DNA of 64,000 nucleotides from Epilithonimonas zeae (GTDB lineage Bacteria; Bacteroidota; Bacteroidia; Flavobacteriales; Weeksellaceae): assembly GCF_900141765.1 (NCBI RefSeq), contig NZ_FSRK01000001.1, forward strand, positions 1,302,001 to 1,366,000, in the 5' to 3' direction. Positions 27,937 through 36,668 of this stretch are shown one piece after another (the first letter of the stretch is position 1; each line of letters opens with the position of its first letter). Below the pieces are notes generated by a model, which saw only the letters and a list, made by a program, of their open reading frames with translations, was not told where the DNA came from and searched no databases. Made by a program: the position numbers and the translations under genes.

Positions 27937-28509
27937 TTACTTTGAATACTGATAATGTCCTGTAATCGTCCAATCAAAAAGACAATCCTGTAAAACCTGC
28001 CCAGCGCCGATGTTGTGAGAAATTAAATAACGCTTGCCATCTGCTGATTTTTTATTGACAATAATGCCGATATGTGTCAGATTTTTAGGCAAATCCCAGG
28101 TTACAATATCGCCCGGAACATAATCTTTTGCATCATTTGTAATAGGCTTTACTTTCCCAAATCTCGAAAAGAAAACCATCAGATTCGGAACACGTCTGTG
28201 ATCGATATTGGTATCAGGTCTTTTCAATCCCCATTTATTTGGATATTTGGAGAAATTTTTGGACATGTCTTCGTGAACTTCCTTCTGCAAGTCAATTCCC
28301 AAAGATCTGTAAGCCCGGATGACAACATCTGTACAAACACCTTTTCCTTCCGGAACATCGCCATTCGGATATTTTATATTAAAATAAGTAGGATCATAAA
28401 CGACTTTGTCTTTAGTTAGATTAATAGCTGCGTTGGAGAGTTTCGTTTGAAAATTTTGTCCAAAAATAGTGATGGAAACGAAGAATAGAATGACGAAGTA
28501 TTTTTTCAT
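27937..28509 (-). CDS. DUF1287 protein, NlpC/P60-like fold, exported
   Basis: A 190-residue protein with a signal peptide (YFVILFFVSITIFGQ). EGKGVCTDVVIRAYRSLGID is the DUF1287 signature, with a Cys in the place of a papain-like nucleophile, and LTHIGIIVN gives the His. The family is grouped with papain-like peptidases, so a periplasmic peptidoglycan-linked activity is plausible but unproven. It is the first gene of a three-gene minus-strand run (DUF1287, BamE-like, amidase). Confidence 0.78.
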   Translation of the reverse strand: MKKYFVILFFVSITIFGQNFQTKLSNAAINLTKDKVVYDPTYFNIKYPNGDVPEGKGVCTDVVIRAYRSLGIDLQKEVHEDMSKNFSKYPNKWGLKRPDTNIDHRRVPNLMVFFSRFGKVKPITNDAKDYVPGDIVTWDLPKNLTHIGIIVNKKSADGKRYLISHNIGAGQVLQDCLFDWTITGHYQYSK

Positions 28510-28579
28510 ATTAAGTTTTTTTAAATCACAAATACAAAGAATAAATCTTTTGTGACTTTTGTGGTTTATATCTGAACGA

Positions 28580-28610
28580 AAAAACCTGCTAAAATATTCC
28601 GCAGGTTTTT
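28580..28610 (-). terminator. Terminator of the acyl-CoA dehydrogenase gene
   Basis: AAAAACCTGC (28580-28589) pairs with GCAGGTTTTT (28601-28610), 29 bases beyond the minus-strand stop codon. Confidence 0.8.
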
Positions 28611-28638
28611 GTTAAAAATATATAAGATTGATTTGGTC

Positions 28639-29820
28639 TTATCCAAAGGCATTGATGCCCGTAATATCCATTCCGGTAATTAATAAATGGATGTCGTGCG
28701 TTCCTTCATAAGTGATCACAGATTCCAGATTGGCTGCGTGACGCATCATCGGGAATTCTCCCATTATGCCCATTCCGCCAAGCATTTGCCGGGATTCTCT
28801 GGCAATGTCAATCGCCATTTTTACATTGTTTCTTTTCGCCATAGAGATTTGTGCAGGTGAAGCCTTGTGTGCATTTTTTAACATTCCGAGTTGAAGGCAA
28901 AGCAATTGCGACTTTGTAATTTCGGTCAGGAATTCTGCTAATTTCTTTTGCTGAAGCTGGAAGGAAGCAATCGGCTTTCCGAATTGTTTTCTCTCTTTAG
29001 TATATTGAACAGCCGTACAATAACAGTCGATTGCTGCACCGATGACGCCCCAGGAAATCCCATATCTGGCAGAATTTAGGCAAGACAAAGGGCCTTTCAA
29101 ACCTTCGATATTTGGTAGTAAATTTTCTTTCGGAACTTTCACATTATTGAAAACCAATTCTCCGGTTTTGGATGCTCTCAAGCTCCATTTGTTATGCGTG
29201 GTTGGTGTTGTGAAGCCTTCCATTCCGCGTTCCAGGATCATTCCTCGTACTTTTCCATCTTCGCCTTTTGCCCAAACTACAGCGATATCAGCAACAGGAG
29301 AATTTGTAATCCACATTTTCGCTCCATTCAGAAGATAATGGTCGCCTTGGTCTGTGAATTTGGATTCCATAGAAGAAGGGTCGGAACCGTGGTTAGGCTC
29401 TGTCAATCCAAAACAGCCGATCATATCGCCTGATGCTAATTTTGGAAGATATTTTCTTTTTTGCTCCTCGGAACCATATTCGAAAATAGGGAACATCACT
29501 AATGAAGATTGAACAGAAGCTGCAGAACGAACCGCCGAATCACCTCTTTCCAATTCCTGCATTATCAAGCCGTAAGAAATCTGATCCAAGCCAGGACCGC
29601 CATATTCCTCAGGAATGTATGGGCCAAGCGCACCGATATTTCCCAATTCCTTCATCAATCCGGGGATATCCGTATGATTTTGTGCTGCTTCATCTATCTG
29701 TGGCATTACGAAACTTTCTACCCAGTTTCTTACAGAATCACGGATAAGCTTGTGTTCTTCGGTCAAAAGAGCGTCTATGGAATAATAATCTGGTATGCTT
29801 GTTAACGGGTAATATGACAT
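28639..29820 (-). CDS. Acyl-CoA dehydrogenase, probably glutaryl-CoA dehydrogenase
   Basis: From ATG 29820 the product has 393 residues (MSYYPLTSIPDYYSIDALLT). Acyl-CoA dehydrogenase signatures are present: GCFGLTEPNHGSDPSS, KMWITNSPVADIAVVWAK, QLGGMG-type RQMLGGMGIMGEFP, and TYEGTHDIHLLI with the catalytic Glu. The N-terminal region and EPNHGSDP favour glutaryl-CoA dehydrogenase (lysine/tryptophan degradation), which oxidatively decarboxylates glutaryl-CoA to crotonyl-CoA using FAD. The open frame extends 44 codons upstream, but those residues do not resemble the family and cross the promoter region. The upstream region carries the 65-bp repeat array. Confidence 0.78.
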   Translation of the reverse strand: MSYYPLTSIPDYYSIDALLTEEHKLIRDSVRNWVESFVMPQIDEAAQNHTDIPGLMKELGNIGALGPYIPEEYGGPGLDQISYGLIMQELERGDSAVRSAASVQSSLVMFPIFEYGSEEQKRKYLPKLASGDMIGCFGLTEPNHGSDPSSMESKFTDQGDHYLLNGAKMWITNSPVADIAVVWAKGEDGKVRGMILERGMEGFTTPTTHNKWSLRASKTGELVFNNVKVPKENLLPNIEGLKGPLSCLNSARYGISWGVIGAAIDCYCTAVQYTKERKQFGKPIASFQLQQKKLAEFLTEITKSQLLCLQLGMLKNAHKASPAQISMAKRNNVKMAIDIARESRQMLGGMGIMGEFPMMRHAANLESVITYEGTHDIHLLITGMDITGINAFG

Positions 29821-29835
29821 TGTTTTTGTTTTGCT

Positions 29836-29865
29836 TAAAAATAGAGCTTTTCTCGAATTACCAAA
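29836..29865 (-). promoter_or_regulatory. Possible promoter of the glutaryl-CoA dehydrogenase gene
   Basis: On the minus strand TTTG (29865-29862) and TATTTTTA (29843-29836, one mismatch to TAnnTTTG) are separated by 18 bases, 16 bases before ATG 29820. Confidence 0.35.
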
Positions 29866-29990
29866 AAATTTTGTTAACAAATAATTCATTTTCTGATTAA
29901 ATGCATTTTTACAATTGAAAATTTCAGCGGAAAGCTCTGCAATGCTTATCAATACTCATCATTTTATAATTATGAAATTCTGAGAGGGGG

Positions 29991-30258
29991 TGGTTCGGAA
30001 GGGGGTACCCCTGGTTCCGAACCACCCTTTACCTGGTTTTTAAATGGTTGCAACTGGTTCGGAACCGCCTGTAACCAGTTGTGTAAGTGGCTAGAGCCCC
30101 TTAACCAACCACATTTGGGTGGTCAGGAACCGCCCGTGACCACTTGCATAACCGTCTGCAACCAGTTAGTGAAGTGGTTATAGGTGGTTCAGAACCGGTT
30201 GTGACCACTTGAAAAACCACCTTTAGCCACTTCGGAACTGGGTGAGGGTGGTTTTTGT
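29991..30258. repeat. Array of degenerate ~65-bp tandem repeats with GGTTCNGAACC dyads
   Basis: TGGTT-headed units begin at 29991, 30055, 30120, 30185 and (partial) 30249, spacings 64, 65, 65 and 64 bases. The best conserved part of units 2-4 is the first ~28 bases, TGGTTCrGAACCGcCtGTgACCACTTG in outline. Dyads GGTTCNGAACC occur at 30013, 30056 and 30186, with a degenerate copy at 30121. Words AACCAGTT, GACCACTT and AAGTGG recur within and between units. The unit at 30055 is about 52 % G+C, well above its surroundings. The array lies in the 529-base gap between the divergent acyl-CoA dehydrogenase and TPR genes. No ORF runs through it. Function unknown. Confidence 0.75.
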
Positions 30259-30349
30259 TGATGGTGTTGGAATTAATGTTATTTTTATCACTGAATATCT
30301 CGCTTACAAATCTCAGAAAAAATTTAATTTTAAATAGCTTAATATTAAG

Positions 30350-30985
30350 ATGAAAAAAATATTTAAATTATTACTACTTCTAAGTTTTCAAATAGTATTT
30401 GCACAAAATGATTATTTTGAAAAAGGAAATAGTTTACTACAAAATGGGAAATATGAAGAAGCTCAAAAAATATTTGAAAATGGGCTTAAAGAAAATCCAA
30501 AAGATTTGATGTACAAAAATCAAATTGCTTTAGCATTAATTAATCAAGGAAAAAATAATGATGCGGAAGAAACTATTAAGGAAGTTTTGAAAGTTGATAG
30601 CTTGAATGTTGCAGCTCTTTGGTACGGAGGAATTAATAATTTTATGGCAAAGGAAGGCGATTTTAAAAAAGCAATAATATATTTTGAAAAAGCATATCCT
30701 TTAATTAATAAAAACTCTGGTCAATTTTTTGGAGTTAATTTTTATATTGGCAAAAGCTATCGAAATCTATTATACTCCGAGGGTCTTAGCTTTGAAGAAA
30801 CAGATAGAATGCTGGAGACATTAGAAAAATATACTGAATTACAACCCGACGCAGAAGATTATCAAGACACTATAAAATTCGTTAATTATATTAAAGAAAA
30901 AAGACCACCTAAAAATGTTAAAAAATGGGTGATTGCTAATAGTGAAAAGAAAGCCGAAGAAATAATTAAAAATGAGCTTAAATAA
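30350..30985 (+). CDS. Exported tetratricopeptide-repeat protein
   Basis: A 211-residue protein with a signal peptide (MKKIFKLLLLLSFQIVFAQ) and about three TPR units, the clearest being NSLLQNGKYEEAQKIFENGL, then LALINQGKNNDAEETIKEVL and a unit ending KKAIIYFEKAYPL. TPRs mediate protein contacts; no catalytic domain is present. It stands alone and ends at a terminator shared with the convergent AsmA-like gene. Its upstream region contains the 65-bp repeat array. Confidence 0.78.
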   Translation: MKKIFKLLLLLSFQIVFAQNDYFEKGNSLLQNGKYEEAQKIFENGLKENPKDLMYKNQIALALINQGKNNDAEETIKEVLKVDSLNVAALWYGGINNFMAKEGDFKKAIIYFEKAYPLINKNSGQFFGVNFYIGKSYRNLLYSEGLSFEETDRMLETLEKYTELQPDAEDYQDTIKFVNYIKEKRPPKNVKKWVIANSEKKAEEIIKNELK

Positions 30986-31039
30986 AATTTAGCGAATTGT
31001 AATATACGAGCGAAAGATTCGCACCAACAATAGAAAAAT

Positions 31040-31065
31040 AAAGCTCCAAAATCAATTGGAGCTTT
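31040..31065. terminator. Bidirectional terminator between TPR and AsmA-like genes
   Basis: AAAGCTCCAA (31040-31049) and TTGGAGCTTT (31056-31065) form a 10-bp perfect stem with a 6-base loop between convergent genes. Confidence 0.85.
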
Positions 31066-31069
31066 CATT

Positions 31070-33967
31070 TTATTTCTTTTTCAAATCTTTAACAATCTGC
31101 TTCTCGGCATTCTCAGCTTTTTTTTCCTGAGCGCGTTTGTCTTTTCGTTGTTGTGCTCTGGATTTTTTCTCAGCACGTTTTTCTTCTCGGATGACTTTGT
31201 TGGATTTGGTATTATACAACGCTTCTACGATGCCTTGTCCGGTTTTGCTGAAGATTTTGATTTTCGGTTTTTCGTGCGTTCCGGTTACTACAACAGGGAA
31301 ACCAATCCATCCGCCAGGTGGCAAGCCAACCCGGATTCGGAAATCCAGTAGGCCGTTGAAACTTGTAGTTCCGCTGATAGAAGGTCTCAAAACTGACACT
31401 TTGAAAGTGAATGGCTCAACGTGAATCAGATTGTTATTGATGGTGGTATTGATGTCAACGCCTTTCATATCAGGATTGTTAAACGCTTCTGAACCAATAT
31501 CATTTCCAACGGCGGAAAGCATTTTTAGGTTTTTGACTTCGACATCTTTTAGATTGACGTTTCCGCCACCTTCAAGCGATGGATAAATTGGTTTCATATT
31601 CGCATCGAAATCCCCTTTCAATTTGTAATCCAAAGAAACAATTCCTTTCACATCTTTCGCTGCAGTCGCCATTTCACGCACCATATCGATTTCCTTGTAA
31701 GCTCTCTGAACATCGAAGTTATCAACCTTCAAAGCGACATCATAATTGGCGGTAATTGGCGATTCGTTCTGGTATCTTGCATCGATTCCCATTCGGCTTC
31801 CGACAATGTCAAAAGTTGTATTTTTAAGATAAACTTCACCTTTGTTGACAGAAGCCAATCCAACAAGATTATTCAGTCCAAGACCTTTGAATTCGACTTT
31901 TTTCGCATTTGCTTCCAATGAAACATCAAGGTTTGTAGGAACAATCACGACGCCGCTGCTTTTCGGATTTTCTTCTTTCGCATATTCTACAGCGAGCGAT
32001 TTGTCTTTGTTGTCTCCATCTTTCAGCGCCATAAATTCATCAATCAAAATATAATTTGACTTCAAATGGAATTTCCCGTGCAATGTTCCTTTTCTCTCGA
32101 TGAAATAATTAATAGTATTTAAAAGATAACCATTCAAAGCAAAATCGGACTTACCATAGTTGGCGAAAAATTTTCTGAACCACATTTTTTCATTTTCAAA
32201 TTCGAAGTTTCCTTCTTTGATGAAGAATGATTTCGGAAGATATTCGGTTGTTGCTTTGATATTTTTCAGGATTAAATTTCCTTTGTTATCAAGCTTGCTG
32301 TATTGTCCGGTGGTTGCGTAACTTTGACGGCCATTCAAAGATAAATCGGCCATTATCAAACCGCTGACATCAAATCCTTCTTTCTTGAAAACCTGATAGA
32401 TTCGGCCAATGTTCAAAACACCTTTTGCTCTGACTTTGTACAACAAATCTTCAAAATTTTGAAGGTCGGCGTTCACAAAAACCGGATTTCCTTCAAAGTC
32501 AAATTTGAATGGGTCAAGTTTCACACCCAGACTTTTGAAAGTCCCATCTGTATTATAAATATTCGCTAAAATATTTATGTTCTGAATGGCATTTGGATAA
32601 TATTTGGTTTTCAGCCAGCCATTTTTCAGATTCAGATAACCTTTCGTTTTTGGGAATAATTTTTTATCCAAATTGAAAATTCCGTTCGATTGAATATCCG
32701 TATTCATAAGGCCTTTCAGTTCAATATCTTTCAATCCCAATGCTGAATCCAAAGTGGCCAAATCAATTCCGCCTTTGATGTTGGCATTAATTTTCATTTC
32801 GTCCATTCCCTGAGTTCTCACAACGGCTCGGAACTTATTATTTTTTCCTAAGTCAAAACTCAGATTCCTCAAATCGAGTAGGAGTTTGTTGGTGTCCAGC
32901 GAAGGTAAATCCACATTCAAATCGAGATTCAGATTGTTCATCGGAACCGGCGCATTGCTGTTAGAAACAAAACCGTTACCAACTTTCAGACTGGCTTTCA
33001 AATCTGGTTTCTGGTTTTTCGGCTCGCTGAATCTTCCTTTTAAACTGAAAAATAAATCACTATTTCCCTCAATTTTTGTGTCCTTAACCCAACTCAAATA
33101 TTGCGGTGGCAAAATGGACAACATATCTTTAATCGTCGTTTTTTCCGAAGCTGCATTGATGTTCAAATTATATCCATCTTTCAAAATACTGACGAAACCG
33201 GTAAATTTCAAAGGCAGCTCATTGATTCTCAACTCATTTTTTCTTAAAACGAAAGTCAAGGCATTGGTGTTGATTCTTGTAATCAAATCGGCGTGTAAAG
33301 TTTTCTGTTGTGCATACCAGATTCGGTTCAGAGCAAAATCAACTTTATCAATATCCAAATCGGTTTCGAGGTCGAAAATATCTTCACTCAATCCACCTTT
33401 TCCTGTGTAATTAAGACCTTTTGCATTAACCAAAACGTTTGCTGCGTGGTCATTATATTTAATATTCCAGTTTTTTAATTTGATTAAATCTAATTTTATC
33501 GATGCGCCGGCTTCCGTTGTATCTTTAGGTTTTTCAGAAGGTTTTGAAACGTAAACATTGTAATTTGCCTGACCTTTGGAATTGACGAAAACATTGGCTG
33601 TTGCGTCATTCACGTAGATTTCGTCAATCTTGATTTCCTGGTCAAAAATTAAATTTTTAAGATTGATTCCGACTGATAATTCTTTAGCAGCAAGAAGCGT
33701 GTCTTGTTCAAAAGGTTTGGAACCTTTCAACAAAATATCATCCACGGAAACCGTTAATGATGGGAAATGGCGAAAAAACGTAAGGTGTGTTTTTTTATAA
33801 TCCAACTCGCCGGCAAGATGCTTGTTAGCGAAAATTTTAACCTGTTTTTCAATTGTTCCAGGAAAAAGAATCGGAATAATGAACATTAAGAATAAGATAG
33901 AAGCAATTGTAATTCCCAGCCATTTTAATATTTTCAGCAAAATTGTTGTTATATTTCCCGCAGTCAT
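31070..33967 (-). CDS. AsmA-like C-terminal domain protein
   Basis: A 965-residue protein anchored by one N-terminal membrane helix (LGITIASILFLMFIIPILF) and otherwise a long periplasmic beta-rich body. HLTFFRHFPSLTVSVDDILL is the AsmA-family N-terminal signature; repeated short beta segments of the kind in bridge-like lipid-transport proteins fill the rest. The last 45 residues are very basic and coiled (KKSRAQQRKDKRAQEKKAE). Related AsmA/YhdP/TamB proteins shuttle phospholipids between inner and outer membrane; that role is inferred here. It is transcribed alone. Confidence 0.75.
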   Translation of the reverse strand: MTAGNITTILLKILKWLGITIASILFLMFIIPILFPGTIEKQVKIFANKHLAGELDYKKTHLTFFRHFPSLTVSVDDILLKGSKPFEQDTLLAAKELSVGINLKNLIFDQEIKIDEIYVNDATANVFVNSKGQANYNVYVSKPSEKPKDTTEAGASIKLDLIKLKNWNIKYNDHAANVLVNAKGLNYTGKGGLSEDIFDLETDLDIDKVDFALNRIWYAQQKTLHADLITRINTNALTFVLRKNELRINELPLKFTGFVSILKDGYNLNINAASEKTTIKDMLSILPPQYLSWVKDTKIEGNSDLFFSLKGRFSEPKNQKPDLKASLKVGNGFVSNSNAPVPMNNLNLDLNVDLPSLDTNKLLLDLRNLSFDLGKNNKFRAVVRTQGMDEMKINANIKGGIDLATLDSALGLKDIELKGLMNTDIQSNGIFNLDKKLFPKTKGYLNLKNGWLKTKYYPNAIQNINILANIYNTDGTFKSLGVKLDPFKFDFEGNPVFVNADLQNFEDLLYKVRAKGVLNIGRIYQVFKKEGFDVSGLIMADLSLNGRQSYATTGQYSKLDNKGNLILKNIKATTEYLPKSFFIKEGNFEFENEKMWFRKFFANYGKSDFALNGYLLNTINYFIERKGTLHGKFHLKSNYILIDEFMALKDGDNKDKSLAVEYAKEENPKSSGVVIVPTNLDVSLEANAKKVEFKGLGLNNLVGLASVNKGEVYLKNTTFDIVGSRMGIDARYQNESPITANYDVALKVDNFDVQRAYKEIDMVREMATAAKDVKGIVSLDYKLKGDFDANMKPIYPSLEGGGNVNLKDVEVKNLKMLSAVGNDIGSEAFNNPDMKGVDINTTINNNLIHVEPFTFKVSVLRPSISGTTSFNGLLDFRIRVGLPPGGWIGFPVVVTGTHEKPKIKIFSKTGQGIVEALYNTKSNKVIREEKRAEKKSRAQQRKDKRAQEKKAENAEKQIVKDLKKK

Positions 33968-34022
33968 AAACTTAGATTTTTATGATTAGTTCAAAGACTG
34001 TGCTAAAAATTAATTCAAAAAA

Positions 34023-34049
34023 AAACCTTCCTCGGTTTGAGAAAGGTTT
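34023..34049 (-). terminator. Terminator of the sigma/barstar/GDSL operon
   Basis: AAACCTTCCTC (34023-34033) and GAGAAAGGTTT (34039-34049) pair with one mismatch and run into a minus-strand U-tract, 22 bases after the GDSL stop. Confidence 0.75.
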
Positions 34050-34070
34050 CAAGTCTTTATTTATGAACAT

Positions 34071-34697
34071 TTACAAGTATTTTTCGATAATTGGAATCGC
34101 AATTTCAGCCATCATTCCGTAACCTTTTTCGTTGGGATGAACGCCGTCTTTGGAAAGCAGAATCTCTTTGTCTTGTAAGAAAGCTGAATGAAAATCAATA
34201 TAATTTAATGAATTTTCAGTTGCAATGTTTTTAAGAATTTGGTTGTATATCACAACATCTTCATTGGTTCTAATCTTTCCCGTTGGAGAAACTTTTGAAT
34301 CAATGTTTTCCGAAATAGGAAGAATGCTTATCAGATATATGTCTTTGGAATAAAGCCTTGCATCCTGAATTGCGATTTCAATATTTACCTTAAACTGTGA
34401 TTGATTTACCATTTGATTTCCATCTTTTACAGCCAAATCATTCGCACCGTAACTTATAAAAACGATATTTCCGTCAGCTGAATTTCTGGCTTTCATTTCG
34501 TGCGGAATTCTATTGAGCAAACCTTCTGTTGTTTCGCCACCAATTCCGAGATTGAAAAGGATTAATTCATTACTTCCTTCATTATATTTTTGCAAAGCAT
34601 ATCGTTTCAGAATATCTACCCAGCCTCCAAAAACGCCATCGTATTCTCCGTAAGTAATGCTGTCTCCGAAGAATAATCCATAAATCATCTTGTTCAT
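34071..34697 (-). CDS. SGNH/GDSL-family hydrolase
   Basis: The 208-residue cytoplasmic protein has all SGNH blocks: LFFGDSITYGEYDG with the nucleophile Ser, GIGGETT (block II Gly), SYGANDLA (block III Asn) and DGVHPNEKGY (block V Asp-x-x-His). There is no signal peptide. Such enzymes hydrolyse esters of lipids, sugars or thioesters; the substrate is unknown. It starts 14 bases after the barstar-like gene, making it the last member of a six-gene operon headed by an ECF sigma factor. Confidence 0.85.
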   Translation of the reverse strand: MNKMIYGLFFGDSITYGEYDGVFGGWVDILKRYALQKYNEGSNELILFNLGIGGETTEGLLNRIPHEMKARNSADGNIVFISYGANDLAVKDGNQMVNQSQFKVNIEIAIQDARLYSKDIYLISILPISENIDSKVSPTGKIRTNEDVVIYNQILKNIATENSLNYIDFHSAFLQDKEILLSKDGVHPNEKGYGMMAEIAIPIIEKYL

Positions 34698-34711
34698 TGT
34701 TTTGTTTTAAA

Positions 34712-35095
34712 TCATTCCAAAATTAGTTTAATATTTTGGTGTGATTCTATAATCTCAATCAAAATTTCGAATAAAGTTTGTCCGTTTCCATCAATCAAAT
34801 CACCCAGTTTTTGTTGGATTAATTTGACATTAAATGGTTTTCCTTGCCTGATTTTATTTTCATAAAATTCCTTCGTCAAATCAAATCCCAAATCTTCCCT
34901 CGATTTTTGAGAATCTTTCCAAGTAATATCGGAATCAACGCCGTAAAGAATGTCATCAAAACCATCCAAAGTCCCCACTTTCCAATCTTCATCTTTCATA
35001 AAAAGTTCAGAAACTTCTTCATAGAAACCTTCCAAATCTGAAAAATGACCGCCATTGATGACAGTCATTTTTTTATTATTGATTTCGTTTTTCAT
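34712..35095 (-). CDS. Barstar-like ribonuclease inhibitor family protein
   Basis: A 127-residue acidic protein. MTVINGGHFSDLEGFYEEVS and WKVGTLDGFDDILYG match the barstar fold (beta strand, helix, the binding-loop Gly/Asp region), and ILIEIIESHQNIKLILE is the usual C-terminal helix-strand. In the family, barstar binds and blocks barnase-type RNases. No barnase-like gene is present nearby, so the partner is unknown. It begins 4 bases after the DUF4097-like gene. The first ATG (35095) is used, but the ATG at 35068 would start exactly at the conserved region. Confidence 0.72.
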   Translation of the reverse strand: MKNEINNKKMTVINGGHFSDLEGFYEEVSELFMKDEDWKVGTLDGFDDILYGVDSDITWKDSQKSREDLGFDLTKEFYENKIRQGKPFNVKLIQQKLGDLIDGNGQTLFEILIEIIESHQNIKLILE

Positions 35096-35099
35096 TTAA

Positions 35100-35822
35100 T
35101 TATTTCCTTAGATAGATATTTCCATATTTGGATTCAAGACTGTATTGAGGTCCGTTCCCCAACGTTGTAGTCACTAAGGTATGAAAATCATCCGAATCTT
35201 TTCCTGCAAATTTGGTTTCTAAATTAGAATAGATTTGTCCATAATAGGTTTCAGCAGAAAGTTTCCCCGTGTTTTTCTCCAAAATCGTAGCATCGATTCC
35301 TCCATAAGTTGCATTCACACTGATTTCTCCACCGAAGTTTTTAACTTCTACCAATCCATATTTTGCTTCTATTTGAGTTTTAAGAGATTTCGGAACTTTG
35401 ATTTCCAATTCAATATTGATATCAACGCCATTGGACATCGTGTTGAAAGTGACACCGTTGGTTTTGCAATATTGCTGATAATCTTCTTTGGTTTTAAATG
35501 TCAATTTTTCATTTCCCTTATGAACCGTGATTCTGTGAGGAATATTGTCTATTCCGGAAACATTTCCTTCGATAACAAGAGAATTGCCTTCTTTTGATTC
35601 TTTGATTTGAAAAGCGTCATTATTGTCATTGTCATTGATGTTGACCGTTCCCGAAATCTGAACTTCGTCTTTGTCCCAAGTGCTGACTTTAATCAATTGA
35701 GGATAGTCAAACTTCAAAGATATATTCTGATTTTTAGTCGCAGGAAAGCTCTTATTAATCTGTGTTTGTGCTGTAATCACTCCGAATATGAAAGTCATTA
35801 CAAAAATTATCAGCCTTATCAT
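35100..35822 (-). CDS. DUF4097-like exported beta-repeat protein (second of pair)
   Basis: A 240-residue protein with a signal peptide (LIIFVMTFIFGVITAQ). The body is made of short beta strands with the recurring TYGGIDATI / YYGQIYSNL / KYGNIYLRK pattern of DUF4097 (putative adhesin) domains. It overlaps the preceding paralogue by 4 bases (ATGA), so translation is coupled. DUF4097 proteins often sit downstream of sigma/anti-sigma genes as envelope sensors or targets; their activity is unknown. Confidence 0.72.
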   Translation of the reverse strand: MIRLIIFVMTFIFGVITAQTQINKSFPATKNQNISLKFDYPQLIKVSTWDKDEVQISGTVNINDNDNNDAFQIKESKEGNSLVIEGNVSGIDNIPHRITVHKGNEKLTFKTKEDYQQYCKTNGVTFNTMSNGVDINIELEIKVPKSLKTQIEAKYGLVEVKNFGGEISVNATYGGIDATILEKNTGKLSAETYYGQIYSNLETKFAGKDSDDFHTLVTTTLGNGPQYSLESKYGNIYLRK

Positions 35823-36622
35823 TTTGCTCTCAAATAGATTTTACTGTAATCTGAACGAAGTTCTATATCCGTTCCACCGCCATTCACTTTTCCGACAAGG
35901 TCATTATCAAGACGAACTAAACCATCTTCCGTTTTCTTCTCTTGTTCGATTTTAAAATCCGGGGAAATGTAGATTTCGCCATAAGAAGTTGTCGCTTTTA
36001 GGTTGGCTTTTACAGATTTTGGAAGGCTGACATCTGTGTGACCATAAACCGAAATAATAGACAATGGCCCCTTTACATTTTGGCTAAAAACTGCTTCCAC
36101 ATTTCCGTAGATAGATTTTACAGTTGCAGGTCCCGTAATATTTTCTAATTGAACATCGTTATAAGTTGAAGCGATTTCGATTTCATTTTGCATATTTCTG
36201 AACACAACTTTTCCGCCATATTGAGATTGATGTTTGAAGGAAACAATCACATTCTCTGGAACTAATATTTTAATTGATGGAGACGACATTTTTTTCAATG
36301 GATTAACTTCCAAAACACCATCTTTTTCAGAAACATTGATTCCGAGTCCCGTGTTATCTATAAGTCCTAAAGCATTGACTGCCTGCAGTCCTTCTGCGCG
36401 TTTGTCCTCCGCAGGCGTTTTACCTTCCAAAGAGAAAACGATTTCATTGCCTTTGTAACCTTCAACAGTTACTTTTCCAAGATTGATTAGTAATTTTCCT
36501 TTGCTTTTGTTGACTTTGTAAGTCTTCGGATTTTCTTTTGTTGTAGTTGTTTGGTTTGCGTTTTCCTGCGCATTGAAGGAAACTGTCATCAAAGCAAACA
36601 TAATCAAATATATCTTTTTCAT
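35819..36622 (-). CDS. DUF4097-like exported beta-repeat protein (first of pair)
   Basis: A 267-residue protein with a signal peptide (IYLIMFALMTVSFNAQ), a short polar linker (NANQTTTTKENPKTYKVNKS) and then beta repeats of the YNDVQLENI / IYGNVEAVF / SYGEIYISP / DYSKIYLRAK type. It resembles its downstream neighbour in architecture and ending, so the pair probably arose by duplication. It follows the HEAT-repeat gene by 46 bases in the sigma-factor operon. Confidence 0.72.
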   Translation of the reverse strand: MKKIYLIMFALMTVSFNAQENANQTTTTKENPKTYKVNKSKGKLLINLGKVTVEGYKGNEIVFSLEGKTPAEDKRAEGLQAVNALGLIDNTGLGINVSEKDGVLEVNPLKKMSSPSIKILVPENVIVSFKHQSQYGGKVVFRNMQNEIEIASTYNDVQLENITGPATVKSIYGNVEAVFSQNVKGPLSIISVYGHTDVSLPKSVKANLKATTSYGEIYISPDFKIEQEKKTEDGLVRLDNDLVGKVNGGGTDIELRSDYSKIYLRAK

Positions 36623-36668
36623 AATGTCTAATTTGTTAATAATTAATGAGTTATTTATATAAAAGCTT

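Noticed and set aside
28639-29952. The long N-terminal extension of the acyl-CoA dehydrogenase frame (to 29952)
   Set aside because: The extra 44 residues do not resemble the family and cover the probable promoter; ATG 29820 gives the standard start.
29991-30258. A CRISPR array
   Set aside because: The ~65-bp units are degenerate along their whole length with no identical repeats alternating with unique spacers, and no cas gene is present.
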